This document shows positions 1 through 11,530 of a DNA stretch of 64,000 nucleotides, piece after piece. Positions within the stretch are counted from its first letter, which is position 1, and each line of letters begins with the position of its first letter. A model generated the notes under the pieces. The model saw nothing but the letters and a program-made list of their open reading frames with translations. It searched no databases and had not been told where the DNA came from. This DNA is from Diphasiastrum complanatum (lineage: Eukaryota; Streptophyta; Lycopodiopsida; Lycopodiales; Lycopodiaceae). Location: positions 62,838,120-62,902,119 of the forward strand of contig CM055097.1 in the NCBI GenBank assembly GCA_029204225.1, given 5' to 3'. The position numbers were made by a program, and so were the translations under genes.

Positions 1-292
1 CTAAATTACCAAATTTCATTTTAGATTTGAAAGTCAAATGGATTATGAAACAGTCATTGAAAAAAAAGCATGAGAGGCAACCTCGACCATCAAACTACAA
101 GGCTGGGAGGGGCCATAATCCACAAACAAATGAACATGGTTAGAACTTAGCGTGCATTTCTAAATGGATGGGATGACGATTGCTAATGTGTCACATGACA
201 GAGACTAATTGTAAGATATTGAAAAGGGTAAAATGGTCATCATGGGAAGGCTACCAGACTGATTTTGTTTGATTGTTTTCAAATTGTTGCAG
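1..292 (+). other. Intron sequence upstream of first visible PAP exon
   Basis: No coding match to the expected upstream part of a purple acid phosphatase is seen here. The stretch ends in a T-rich tract and TTGCAG at 287-292, a good 3' splice site, so it is most simply the 3' part of an intron. Confidence 0.6.
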
Positions 293-2327
293 GGGATCTT
301 GGTCAGACATCTGATACTGTGACAACTCTTCAGCACTATCTAAAGAGCCAAGGTCAGGCAGTGCTATACTTAGGGGACTTATCCTATGCAGACACATATA
401 TCTTCCCACTCCATGACCAACGTCGCTGGGACGCATGGGGCAATTTGGTCGAAAATAGCACAGCCTACCAGAGCTGGATCTGGTCTGCTGGAAATCATGA
501 AGTTGATACCACAATTGTAACACTTCCCATTCCCACATCTTTCGCATAGTTCCTAATGCAAAAGCTCTCATTCAGATGCCCTTCACAGATAAATTTCTTA
601 TAAGTAGACAAGTTAAAAAGATGTACGCTAGCATAAACTTCAAGACTGAAAAAGGCCCTTTCTGGAGTAAGTCTGTAAAATATCCGAATTTGACAGCTTA
701 TTCATTTCAATTTTTGCAGGGAGAGGACGAACCCTTTAAGCCATTTCTGAACCGTTACTGGACCCCTTATGCTTCCTCAGCCAGTACATCTCAGCTGTGG
801 TACTCGGTCCAACGAGCATCAGCTTACATAATCGTTCTTTCTTCATATTCAGACTATAGTATGTTAAATCTATCGACCACTTTATGCAATTCTACAATAT
901 ATATCTCATACAGAAGGTTACTTCTACACAAGATGTCTTCCTTGATCAAGTGTATCAAGTTCCCAGCTACAAAATCTAGAGCACTTTTTTGTTGCTTCTT
1001 TTTTGTCTGTCAATGGAATCCATTAAGGTGCCTATTAGAAACTCGGACATCAGAATTTACTGTTTCGGGAACTCTTAAATATTTCAGCAAGACACACTTT
1101 GAGGACTTATTGGAGGTAGTCTGTTGGTGGATTTTCAGGTGCCGACTCTCCACAATGGATTTGGTTAGAAAAGGAATTAGCAAAGGTTGATAGGACCACT
1201 ACTCCATGGTTGATTGTGGTTATGCATTGTCCCTTATATAATAGCAATGAATCCCATCAGGGAGAAGGAGATGCAATGCGTGCTTTATTTGAACAATGGT
1301 TTATACAATACAAAGTGGATATTGTCCTGGCTGGTCATGTTCATGCTTATGAGAGAACTGTAAGTTTCATCCTTTTCCAGAGAGGAAGCTAACTTAAACA
1401 GTAGATTCTTTCATGATTAAAACAAAAAGGGTCACTTATATTCTCAAAATTAGATTTCCTATTGAATTTCAAGCATGTCATTGACGCTTCTTGAGCAATC
1501 GTCAAAGGATTTCTCTGCAATGGTGTCCTTGAGAGCACCAGATTCTCTGGCATTCTTATTGACTGGACTTTTTCTCGTGTTCAAAAGATAGAAGGGTTTT
1601 AAAACCAACATACCTGGAAATTTTCCTAATTAGTTTTGCTATGTTGGCTGGTTGGTTTACAGAATAGAATATCAAGTGTGGGATGCAGCTCTGCATGCAC
1701 ACCCGTTCCAAACGATTCAGCTCCAATTTATCTCAACATTGGTGATGGGGGCAACAGAGAGGGCCTTTCAACAAGGTAACAACTTGCTCAACTTTCAGGA
1801 AACAATTCTTTACAATTTTTGTGGTTCTCTGGCTATTGTTTGAAAGTGAGGATTTGCCTAAGTTCACCAAGCTCATCCTTTCTCTACTGTTTGATTCCAA
1901 ACTTTCTTCGCATCATCTCTATTCCATCTGTTTGTTTGTAACTTCCTGTGTTTGAACGAATTGCTAGCTACTAATCCCTAGAATCTGAATGAGAAAAATA
2001 TATATAAGGGTTAGTACAAAGTTTCCTGTTGACAATCTCATGAGAGTTGATCCATCAAACTCATGCAGTAATTTTTTTGAATCTGAAACTATATTTAAGT
2101 ATTTGACCTGACTTCACAAATATTTCCTCAATATCTTGAAGTTTTTCTTCCACAGCTACATAAATCCACAACCGGCTTACTCAGCATATCGTGAGGCAAG
2201 CTTTGGACATGCTATATTGGACATTAAGAATCGCACGCATGCATTTTGGAGCTGGCATCGAAATCAAGACGGAGAGCCTGTTATTGGTGACTCCCTCTGG
2301 ATTACTAATAGGGTTATTAAAAGCTAA
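293..2327 (+). CDS. Purple acid phosphatase, 3' five exons (5' end outside window)
   Basis: Secreted or vacuolar metallophosphoesterase family that hydrolyses phosphate monoesters with a dinuclear metal centre. Exons read as 293-516, 720-858, 1139-1359, 1663-1775 and 2156-2327; the joined frame stays open for about 288 residues to a TAA. Introns begin GT (GTAACA, GTATGT, GTAAGT, GTAACA) and end AG, and phases match. All metal-ligand motifs are visible in order: GDLG, GDLSYAD, GNHE, VMHCP and GHVHAYER. The C-terminal block (GDGGNREG, then [15 protein letters not shown] and WSWHRNQDG) is typical of plant PAPs. The first exon seen starts two bases into a codon, so the N-terminal fibronectin-like domain and signal peptide must lie upstream of base 1. 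Nothing suggests it is broken. The family is clear; the subgroup and substrate are not. Confidence 0.93.
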
Positions 2328-2601
2328 ATTGGTTATTTCACTTTTAAGTCTGCTTCTCTTAGTCTGAAACTATGTCACTTAATCCTTTGTATTTATAAGT
2401 AGGTACTAGCTACTTGGCCCAAATAGATATGACATTGCAGGGCTGGTCAAGATGGGACTTGGTTAATTTACAGCATTGTCTGGTTGTGTGGTTTAGACAA
2501 ACTGACAAAGTTTCAAGAAAGAGCAGATTTTCCATATGGGATTAAGATTGAGTGTCTTGAATTGGAAGCCATATCATTTTAGGTTGTACTCTTGACGATG
2601 T

Positions 2602-2887
2602 GTTCGAGCAACGACCACAAAGTTCACATAATTTATCTTCATATATCACTCTTTCATTCAATAAAATTATAAATGCTCTTGAATGTAGTCACAATTATTA
2701 CCTACCAAAACATATTTTCTGTTTGCAATGCAGTTTTGGTCAACGTTCGAGCAACGACCACAAAGTTTACATAATTTATCTTCATATATCACTCTTTCAT
2801 TCAATAAAATTATAAATGCTCTTGAATGTAGTCACAATTATTACCTACCAAAACATATTTTCTGTTTGCAATGCAGTTTTGGTCAAC
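2602..2887. repeat. 143-bp tandem duplication, two copies
   Basis: Positions 2602-2744 and 2745-2887 are nearly identical (one difference seen near the start: gttcac versus gtttac). Each copy carries AATAAA (2660 and 2803). It lies about 275 bases after the phosphatase stop codon, so it may sit in or just beyond that gene's 3' UTR and give it alternative poly(A) signals. That role is inference. Confidence 0.9.
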
Positions 2888-3316
2888 GTTATCATAAACG
2901 TATAACTCATGCGTGATGCATATGTAGATGAAATTATGCATATGACATGATATTATGGTTCCATTTTGTTACATATGTTTATGAGACCAAAATAGGTTGC
3001 TTTTTGTCAAGTCACAACCCAAGAGAAATTGTGCAAAGAAAAGAGTCGAAAGACCTAGCATGATATAGCAAGGTTCTCTCCAAGCTATGGAGAGCATGCA
3101 AGAACATGCAAGCAAGAAATTGGAAAATATGACAAAAAATTATGATATACACGATGAAAATAAGTTTCACCAAAAGAGAGACTTAGAACTTTCCAAAGCT
3201 TGGCAAAATACTCAAACCTAGTCTACACTATTCTATGTGCACAAAAAATCTAAAAAGATTGCATGATTAAGTGAAAAGGGAGTGAGAGGAAGTCATAAAT
3301 TCTAAGAGGGAGATAA

Positions 3317-3368
<52 letters not shown>

Positions 3369-4160
3369 GAAATCCAAAAACAAGGGAGGTTCAAGATATC
3401 GAGTGAGAATAAGCCTCTTTGTGACTTCTTCTTGTGATAAGTATGGTCTAATTAGATTAACAAGGTCATAACGTGCGCCTACTCTGTTACATAAATCGAT
3501 GGTTCAAATTGAGTTTGGGGATCATCACTACATACGGTATAATCATAGGATCTCACTTAATTTTACAGATTTGATTGGGTGTAATTTTCAGCCCTCAAAG
3601 TAGAAAGTCCGTAGGGATGGAATCTTGAAAATACATAGGCATCATGGATGGGATCTTGAGAATACTTAGCTCTTATTGATGAAATCATTAATGGAATCTT
3701 AAAATTGATGTTCGTAAATTCTTTTAAGAATTTTCATGACACGTTATGTATGATAATGGGTGTTTGTTGGACCATGGTGGGGATAAGTGGCTCAATGAGA
3801 GGACTTGCCATTATATCCTTGCAATGGGCCTCCAAACAATCATTATCTAGTTCATGATATTCAAAACTTATAATCAATTGGCTATGTGTGTGTCACAACC
3901 CTAAGAATAAGTATCAAAACTTTCTAGGCCAGTAGCCTTGGTTATTCTTTGTGTAAGGCTCTTGATCAAGACTTTCATATACATAATATCAATAAGATTG
4001 TTTATTTGTATTGCAACCACAAAGTCAAATTTACACTACAACTTTTTGGAAGCTTTCCAACCTTATTACCGAGGCTAATCTGAAGCAATTTTTTTAAAAA
4101 TAGTTAATAAACGCCGATATGTCCAACGATGCATTTTCATATTGTTTATAGAGTGTATTT
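2888..4160. other. Intergenic, no gene recognised
   Basis: AT-rich sequence with short chance reading frames only. The (GA)n tract at 3319-3366 is the only clear feature. Confidence 0.6.
3319..3366. repeat. (GA)n microsatellite
   Basis: Uninterrupted GA dinucleotides, about 24 units. Confidence 0.97.
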
Positions 4161-4164
4161 TTCA

Positions 4165-4397
4165 AGGGATATATTGAGGGGCCTCAGAATATTTCTTGGG
4201 TCATAGAAGTGACTGTTGTCCGGGGGATATATTGAGGGACGTCGGTATATACCTCAGAGGTTGTAGACTGGTTATAGTGAGTGTCTTCCGAGGGATATAT
4301 CGAGGGAGGTCAGTATATCCCTCGGCCTATAAACTGATCAGCCTAGAGTGTTTTTTGAGGGACATAGAGAGCAATTTCCCAAGGATTATTTCGAGGG
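4165..4397. repeat. Diverged minisatellite with internal hairpin
   Basis: Variants of 'agggatatattgaggg' recur at 4165, 4223, 4291 and 4381, spaced about 58-90 bases. In the third unit 4288-4299 and 4314-4325 form a perfect 12-base inverted repeat with a 14-base loop. The small frame across it is not considered a gene. Confidence 0.7.
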
Positions 4398-4704
4398 AGC
4401 CTAAATCCAAAACAAAAAAAAAGTTGGGCAACATGGAGCCAGTGTATTGGCTCCATTCTGCCCTAAAAATGGACTCCATCCAACCTTAGGAGTCTTTTGC
4501 ACCATTTCTTATAGGTTGGTAAGCAATACCATTTGTTCATAATTGTTTATAAAAAGATTTGCAAATATTTGAGTTACATTTCATGCACTTAAAATTGATA
4601 CGACTACTTTTACAATTAGCTTACAAGTCGCTATGTTGGACTTGGAAGAGCTAGTAGACTTAAATTTATGGCATTTATGATCTTGTATTTACACACACAA
4701 AATG

Positions 4705-4705
<1 letters not shown>

Positions 4706-4798
<93 letters not shown>
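4706..4798. repeat. (CT)n microsatellite
   Basis: About 46 uninterrupted CT units. The Ser/Leu-rich frame that spans it is an artefact of the repeat. Confidence 0.97.
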
Positions 4799-4800
<2 letters not shown>

Positions 4801-6170
4801 GGATGCTATTTCACCATGCTACTTCCTGTGCTTCTGTCGAACATAGTGTTGTAAAGATTGAAAAAATGGGGGAATTCTTGGGGGATGCAATAAATAGCAC
4901 CACAAGTTTTTTGATAGATGGTGAGGATTTATCCTTCTTCAAGGCTTTTGATCCAATGATGGGCATTATAATCGATAAGATGCCCAATTACAATTTGAAA
5001 AAACTATAAATGAGAGGGTGGAGCGAAGATGGAATCCTCCTCTCTCTTTTTCTTTTTCTCTCCTCTTTCTCTTCAAAGTGCAAATTGTTGTGAGCAAGCA
5101 AGCTCATTCATAGCCTACAGTGTGGAGCACTGGTCCATAAGAAGGTTTTCTAACATTTGGAGCTCAAATTTGCCATTTTTCAAATATGTAGGAGGCCATA
5201 TTGATCGTATACTTTTCAAAAGTGCTTCTCGATTTGCATTTCAGGGTTTGCAATCCACTTTATTGTTGTTGTCTTTGTGTTGATTATGGAACCAGAAAGT
5301 GCTGTTGAAATGAATGTAGTTTGTAGCCATCAATGGATCGTTGGTCCACAATGGATAAGCGCCCATATAGATGCACATTTTTGTGTAGTTTTTTCATACA
5401 TTACATATGGAAGTAGAGCGCTACTTTGTAGCAGTTCTATGTGCGGCCAGACTTTACTATCTACAGTGTGCTTTTACCGATCCTGAATAACTTTCACAAG
5501 CAGGGTTTATGATAGTGTTTCCAACCATATTCGTGGCTATAAAGATACGTACTGATTGACTCTTATCAAAGGTAGGTATATGTTGTTAAATATTATGGTT
5601 TCAAGTTCTACTCTTTGCAAGCTAGTAACTATTCTTCTGTATATGAAGTTATGAAGCTCCATATCTTTAAAATGTAACATAGCAAGAGCACTACCTATTC
5701 GAATGTAACATGATGTCTTTGATTCTTACAATCAATAGACGAGGCCTAGGGAAAATACGTGTGACTTTGGGACATTGTGCTAGGATTTGACGGATTTCCT
5801 TTTGAAATATTTACTGTAAGAGTTATTACGGTTTTAACTTGATATGTTATTCTTCGGTACCGATACTAGAAGGGTTTCCGGCTTAGCACGTTAAAAAGAC
5901 GATCATGACTACCTCTCAGAAAGAATCTTTTGCATGTATTTAGATATTATACTATACATACCCCTTGACACATATGCTACTATTCGAAGAATTGATTGGT
6001 TATTAATAATTTGAAAACACTCAGTTTATGTTGAAACACTCTTTAGGTCTTTCAACCTAATACTACTCCTTGCTTGAGTGTGATACTAAATAAACCATTT
6101 TTAAGCTAGCATAACATAAATTAGGGTTTCTACAATGGTTATTGACTTATATGCAATGTTTCCATAGCAA
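4799..6170. other. Intergenic, nothing recognised
   Basis: Two short plus-strand frames (5029-5283 and 5277-5486) lack recognisable motifs or splice context. I see no retroelement domain or RNA gene here. Confidence 0.5.
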
Positions 6171-6690
6171 TGTCGTATTTTTATAATTTATATTTTATCA
6201 CATACACTAGAAATTAATTAATATGAAAGAGTCAAATGCAGGTAATCAAAATTCCCAATCCTAGGAAGGTATGTAGCCCTTACTTTTCTTTTGTTAAAGG
6301 TGAGGTTCTAATCTTTTCTTTGATAGGAAAAGCCTACATGCCGTAGGGAGGGAATATGAGGTGACATTCTAAAGTAGGACATATCCGCAAGGTTCAGGTC
6401 TTATAATTATCACATTCAGCTATAATCAAGGTCGTTTTTTTATAATTTATTTTTTATCACATACACTAGAAATTAGTTATTATGAAAGAGTCAAATGCAA
6501 GTAATTAAAATTCCCAATCCTAGGAAGGTGTGTAGCCCTTACTTTTCTCCTGTTAAAGACGAGGTTCTAATCTTTTCTTGATAGGAAAAACCTACACGTC
6601 GTAGGGAGGGAATATGAGGTGGTATTTTGAAATAGGACATAACCGCAAGTGTAAGGTATTATAATAATCACATTCAACTCTAAGCAAGGT
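6171..6690. repeat. Tandem duplication, about 259-bp period
   Basis: The block 6171-6429 recurs at 6430-6690 with scattered substitutions. Shared landmarks include 'cacatacactagaaatta' (6199 and 6458), 'cccaatcctaggaagg' and 'gtagggagggaatatgagg'. No coding content was recognised. Confidence 0.85.
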
Positions 6691-6970
6691 TCGGGTATTG
6701 AAAAGGGTCCGAGCTTTTATAGATACTAAGTCAGCGCTGTGGGGACAATACCAGTATATAGACTAATTTTCATCTATAAATAACAATAAACCCTAAATTT
6801 TAGACAACAATAGGGAACTCTAAACTTTGATAGACCCGTGGGAAAGAAAATGAAGAACGCAACCATAAGGAAAAATTAGGACGTGCAATAATTTATGGAA
6901 TATTAATGATGACCCAAATCCATTGAGGATGCAAAGGAGATTCACTGGCACTGGAATCGAGTTTCTGTGT

Positions 6971-7440
6971 TGATTGAGTATTTCTTCTATGATGCCACCA
7001 AAGAGGACCATGATAAGGTCAAGATGGTGTGCAGGCCATTGGCATCCTTGAACCTGATGATTCACAACATCGAAGAGAGAAAATGATGCGGCTACTTTGA
7101 GCCTAACAAATCTAAATGATTGCTTGTGGTTCATTTAGATTCAAACAAGTGTCAACGTTTGACAAAAGAAGATCTAGGATAGAAGAGAAAGTGATTGAAA
7201 TTGAAAAATAAGCAGCTTGGTTTTCTAGCGTATTTTCAATTTCAATCGCTTTCTTTTCTATTCTAGATCTTCCTTTGTCAAACGTTGACACTTGTTTGAA
7301 TCTAAATGAACCACAAGCAACCACTTAGATTTGCTAGGTTCAAAGTAGTAGCATAATTTTCTCTCTTCGATTTTGCGAACCATCAGGTTCAAGGACTGCC
7401 AAGGGCTTACTCTTTGGTGCCATCATATAAGAAATTCTCA
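6971..7440. repeat. Long imperfect inverted repeat (foldback)
   Basis: Left arm about 6971-7209, right arm about 7232-7440, 22-base spacer. The inner roughly 90 bases of each arm match almost perfectly; pairing continues outward with substitutions and one deletion of some 25 bases in the right arm. Short reading frames in the arms are mirror images of each other and are not called as genes. It could be a foldback or MITE-like element, or an inverted duplication able to give hairpin RNA. Confidence 0.85.
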
Positions 7441-7589
7441 ATCATTGCATACAAGTCACTTGTAGGGCCAAAGATTCCCTTTTACAATGTAATCCCCTTT
7501 CACCCTTAACACATTCATCTTCTTCTCCACACCACATTTTTGAGTTATCCAAACCCCACTAGTGTTCAAGAGCAGATTGGAACATAGTA

Positions 7590-7944
7590 AAAAAATGATG
7601 AAGAAATACCAAAAAAGTACAGGCTTCAAAAAGATGCTGCGACAGCTAGGATGCAAGGAGTAGACAATCCTAAGTTGGGCTTGAGTGGGAAGGCAAACTT
7701 GCAAGCAAGCATGGTAAGTGAATCTAAACCCTAATAGCTTGTCTTTGATTTCATTTTATGTTCTTTTTTTATATGCATTATGACTAGCTGCTCCAACCTA
7801 GCTCTAAACTAATTTAAACTTAAATTGAATGGATAGTTGGCATACTATAAAAGTCTACCAACTAAAGAAGAGTATGACTATGCCTTTAGGGAATCCCATG
7901 AGGCATTAGTCAATAAATTGAAGAGGAAGAATCATCCTCCACAT
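7590..7944 (+). other. Candidate exon pair of an unrecognised gene
   Basis: Two open segments end at consensus GTAAGT donors in matching phase. The first (about 7590-7713) ends in residues 'KLGLSGKANLQASM' before GTAAGT. The second (7837-7944, 36 codons) begins after an AG with LAYYKSLPTKEEYDYAF and ends just before GTAAGT. They join in phase 0, and the composition is protein-like (charged, few repeats). I do not recognise the product. The acceptor at 7835-7836 has a poor pyrimidine tract and no further exons were found, so this may be a gene relic. The site lies directly beyond the long inverted repeat. Confidence 0.3.
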
Positions 7945-8685
7945 GTAAGTTTCTTTGAAACATTTAAATTTTGTGTTCTTTGTATATTAGTTGTATTTAT
8001 ATGCATGCAAAGTGGACAACATGACGATGATGATGATGACGAGTAGTAGATTATGTCTAAGTTATAGTTCTGTCGTAAATATATCAAGTTAGAGAGACTG
8101 TGAAGCAACAATTTTGTAAAACATTGATTGACATTATCAATATATTGTTGCAATTCACAATATTGTTATTGGTTTTTGTATGTGCAATGTTGCGCCAAGA
8201 AATACAATGTGGAATCCGAAATATGGGCAATGTTGGATTCCAAAATGTGCAATGTAATAACTAATTAGGAATTTTAAAACTATGTGCAATTTAATAACTA
8301 ATTAGGAATTCTAAAACTATTTGCAATGTTGGATTCCAAAAAGCCATGTCATATATACGAATCAAAATGCAATTCCACACAATGTAATAAGGTATTGCAA
8401 TTCATAATGTGCATGAAGTAATGTAGGATTACAAAGTACCTCATGCTGTTATTTGATCCAAATGTGAAATGCAATCCAAAAATGTTGCCTCAAAAGCAAT
8501 CCAAGAACAACACTCCAAGAAGGGCTCGATCTAAATTAGCGCACAGTTTTTTACTCTTTTTAAAAAAAATCTAATCAGAAACATCCGATTCTGACACTGT
8601 TTTATCCGTCACAATCCGACAAATATTTATCCGTCTATGCCTCTAAACAATGTTCTATTGACAGACATCGGAGTCCAACAAGGAT
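7945..8685. other. Intergenic, AT-rich, no gene
   Basis: Contains short repeated phrases such as 'gcaatgttggattccaaa' and 'taataactaattaggaatt' (8215-8330), suggesting small local duplications. No coding region was recognised. Confidence 0.5.
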
Positions 8686-9232
8686 TTATTTGTCGCATTC
8701 TGATGACTCAATGTCTGTCAGGCATCCGTCAAATATTTGTCGAGACGTTTCCAACGACTGTTCTGTTACCAAAGCATGTTCATCTAGCAAACCATTCAAC
8801 ATAACTTGGACAATTTCACCATCTTTTATGCTTTCATCAATGCATGCTAGATCATCACTTAAGGACTTAACCCTCAAGACAAATGCATGAGCACTTTCTC
8901 CCTCTCTTTGTCTACTAGAAAATATTTGCCTCCTTAGGGTCAATACCCTAGCTTCTTCAAGGCATTCCATGCCTCACTTGCATTTTGACTTTTACCAACT
9001 TCCTTGAGAAGTTCATTGGTAACATTCATTTTAATGATATGAAGAGCCCTTTTAGCCTTCTTATCAAACCTTTGTTGCTCTTGAACTGTGGGTGGTCTCT
9101 TTCAGTTCCTACAACTATATCCATGAGTTCATTCAACTCAAGTAAGGATTCCATCCTTACTTTCCAGGTAGAGTAGTTTGATGAACTCAATCTGTCATTA
9201 GTTTCTAACATGATCCCACCATTGGAAGCCAT
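8686..9232 (-). pseudogene. Ty1/copia gag, frameshifted
   Basis: The minus strand from 9232 reads MASNGGIMLETNDRL..NYSTWKVRMESLL, the usual start of a copia gag. From 8970 to 8686 it continues in another frame with the UBN2-type segment (RQREGESAHAFVLRVKSLSDD, IVQVMLNGLLDE). A frameshift near 8975-9030 separates the parts. No zinc knuckle or pol follows at lower coordinates, so the element is truncated. The primer site at 10311-10322 on the same strand fits as its 5' end, leaving a leader of about 1.1 kb. Confidence 0.8.
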
Positions 9233-10310
9233 GGATATAATGATTCTTCAACTTTTAGGCTCTGTCGTAATGCATCTAGCACTCACTTTCCTCTCAACAA
9301 ATGATGGATAAGGAGATCTCAGAAGATCTAGGACCCTAAAACACTTCTATCTTGAACCTGGCTAGTTTCCAAGCATAGAAAGGAAGATTGAAAACACATG
9401 CAACACTTTGCACACACTAAGAATGGATTACAAGCTCAAACCAACTTGAACACACTGTTTCTTAAGCTCTCAAACTTTCCAGCAAGTGACCAAATCAAGT
9501 TATGGTGTGAAGAGTTACTTGCATTCTTAGAAAATACAAAAGACTAGGCTGCCAAGAATATTTAGAATTGAACAAACTTGATCAACATATGATCGACACA
9601 CTAAGATAATGATTCAACTTGTAAAAAACACATGTAAACCACACTTCTAAAAGTTTATAAACTCCATCAAGTGATAAGTACAAGCTTTAGAGGTGAAAGC
9701 AAGAGCACACTTAGTGAATCACAAGACTAGCCTTGTCAAATCTTGGTGTTTAGATGTAGATCTAAGATCACTTCACGTGAGAATGTTCCTCAACCTGTTA
9801 AGAACTTGAAAACACATTTGCATAATGGTTAAAACCTTCCAGAAAATGCTCCAATCAAATTACATAAGGAGAGCTACTTACATGCTCAACAAAGTACACC
9901 CAAATTTATGCAAAAGATTGTTGACAATCTATTCACTCAAAAGGGGATCTTTCATCCAAGTGGGAGCTTTGCTCAGCCTTTTGGAGAAATACAAAATCAC
10001 TCAAAGAGTATTTGTCATCCATTGAAGTGGAGATTGTCACCAATAGATTGAACAGAACATTGTTAGTATTGAATATGCACAAGCCTCACAATCAACAAAT
10101 GATTAGGTGTTATGATCTGATCCAAAATAGCTTCTTCTCGGCCTTTGATCTTCAATAGACCTGAAATATGCTTTTGATCCACAAGTTCAACTCAACAAAC
10201 AAAGGTTAGTAAGATTTGATCAACAATGCAATGCATAATCATGCTAGAACTTGATCAAACATCCAAATATCACCATAAATGGAAATCTTACCATAAATAG
10301 CGGCCAGCCA
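9233..10310 (-). other. Untranslated leader of the minus-strand copia element
   Basis: Non-coding stretch between primer site and gag. It contains loosely repeated phrases, for example 'ccagcaagtgaccaaatcaa' near 9480 and a related phrase near 9840. No gene was recognised. Confidence 0.45.
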
Positions 10311-10322
10311 GCTCTGATACCA
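10311..10322 (-). other. Primer binding site, initiator tRNA-Met type
   Basis: The minus strand reads TGGTATCAGAGC, the standard copia primer site complementary to initiator tRNA-Met. It sits two bases from a TG/CA edge at 10324, marking where the minus-strand 5' LTR would end. Confidence 0.85.
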
Positions 10323-10323
10323 T

Positions 10324-10850
10324 TGAAAAAAGTGGAAGGCTTGAATGGATCTAAGATCCCAAACGTTCTGGCTAAGATCTTTTCACAACAAGCTACAATA
10401 GCTAGAAATGGCAAAGCATCCTAATGCTACCTTTGATACACATGAACTTGACAAAGCATTCAAAAGACAAAAGAAACTTATAAAAGATACTGATGGCAGC
10501 CAAAGATAGCAGCAAACAGGCTGTGGAACAGCACCCTACCACTTTTAGATAGCACCTAAGATCATACACAAGAGCTTGAAGACAATACACAAAGCAATGC
10601 TCACAATTGAGGAAGAAACTGTGACAATGATCTATTGATCTCTCTCAACAATACAATAAGTTTCTCCAACCTATTTCTACACGCATTTTCTACTATTTAT
10701 GAATGAGAAAGATGACTCTCTCTTATCTCTCTAAAAGGTACTTGACCCTAAATATTCCCTATATAGGAAAAATAGCTAAAAATGACATATATGACTAAAA
10801 TACATCAGAATGGTCTCATTTAGAAGGGTCTGAAGTTTGACACTTCTTCA
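10324..10850 (-). repeat. Probable 5' LTR of the minus-strand copia element
   Basis: The inner edge is set by the adjacent primer site. The outer edge is uncertain; a candidate ends near 10850. TATA-like 'ctatatagg' lies near 10760. No second copy was found in the window, so the 3' LTR is lost or outside it. Confidence 0.45.
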
Positions 10851-10945
10851 TACTGAAAAAAATATCGTAAATAAAAAATCTTAGGCCTGGTTCACACGTT
10901 GTTGCCAATTTAGGCCTCAAACTAGCTAGGAAATGTTGACAATTT

Positions 10946-11530
10946 TCACATTTTCTGGACGGTTTCAATGACTACAATCAAGTGAAAATAGCGCCGCAAG
11001 ATTAGCACAAGGCAGCATTCGCCACTAAATGGAGAACCTATGCCTACAAAGTGATGTCGTTTGGACTTTGTAATGCCCCAAGTACCTTCCAACGAGTTAT
11101 GCAGGCGACATTCAAAGAGTATTTGCAAAAAATTATGGAAATCTTCCTAGATGATCTATGCGTGCACATACCTAACTCTGAGCACTTATCCAATTTGGAA
11201 AAGGTGTTGATGAAATGTCATGAATATTAGATATCCTTGAACCCAGAAAAGTGTCAGTTTTGGGTGACACATGGCCTCATTCTCGGCCATATATACACGG
11301 GATCGGCATATACATACCTGTCAAAGATAAGGATCATTGTTGATCTGCCACCACCAGGAACGATCCGCAAAGTCTATGTATTTATGGGTCATGCCAACTA
11401 CTATTTTTCATTCTAGATTTCGCGGAGCTAGCACAACCAATCTACAAGCTCACAACAGAACCACATTGGAGGGAGGAGGCCCTATAAGCTTTCCAAAAAC
11501 TAAAAGATGCACTGGTCTCAACACCATTTA
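10946..11530 (+). pseudogene. Ty3/gypsy reverse transcriptase, decayed
   Basis: The plus strand reads through RT blocks in order: FLDGFNDYNQVKIAP, then VMSFGLCNAPSTFQRVM, then IFLDDLCVH (the YxDD box as FLDD), then LNPEKCQFW and VDLPPPGTIRKV. Several in-frame stops break it. The domain order and residues match plant gypsy polymerases. The reading stops near 11530 inside the linker before RNase H, where minus-strand copia DNA begins, and resumes near 12420. Confidence 0.85.

Noticed and set aside
4668-5009. 113-residue plus-strand frame
   Set aside because: Half of it is the (CT)n microsatellite; the rest has no recognisable motif.
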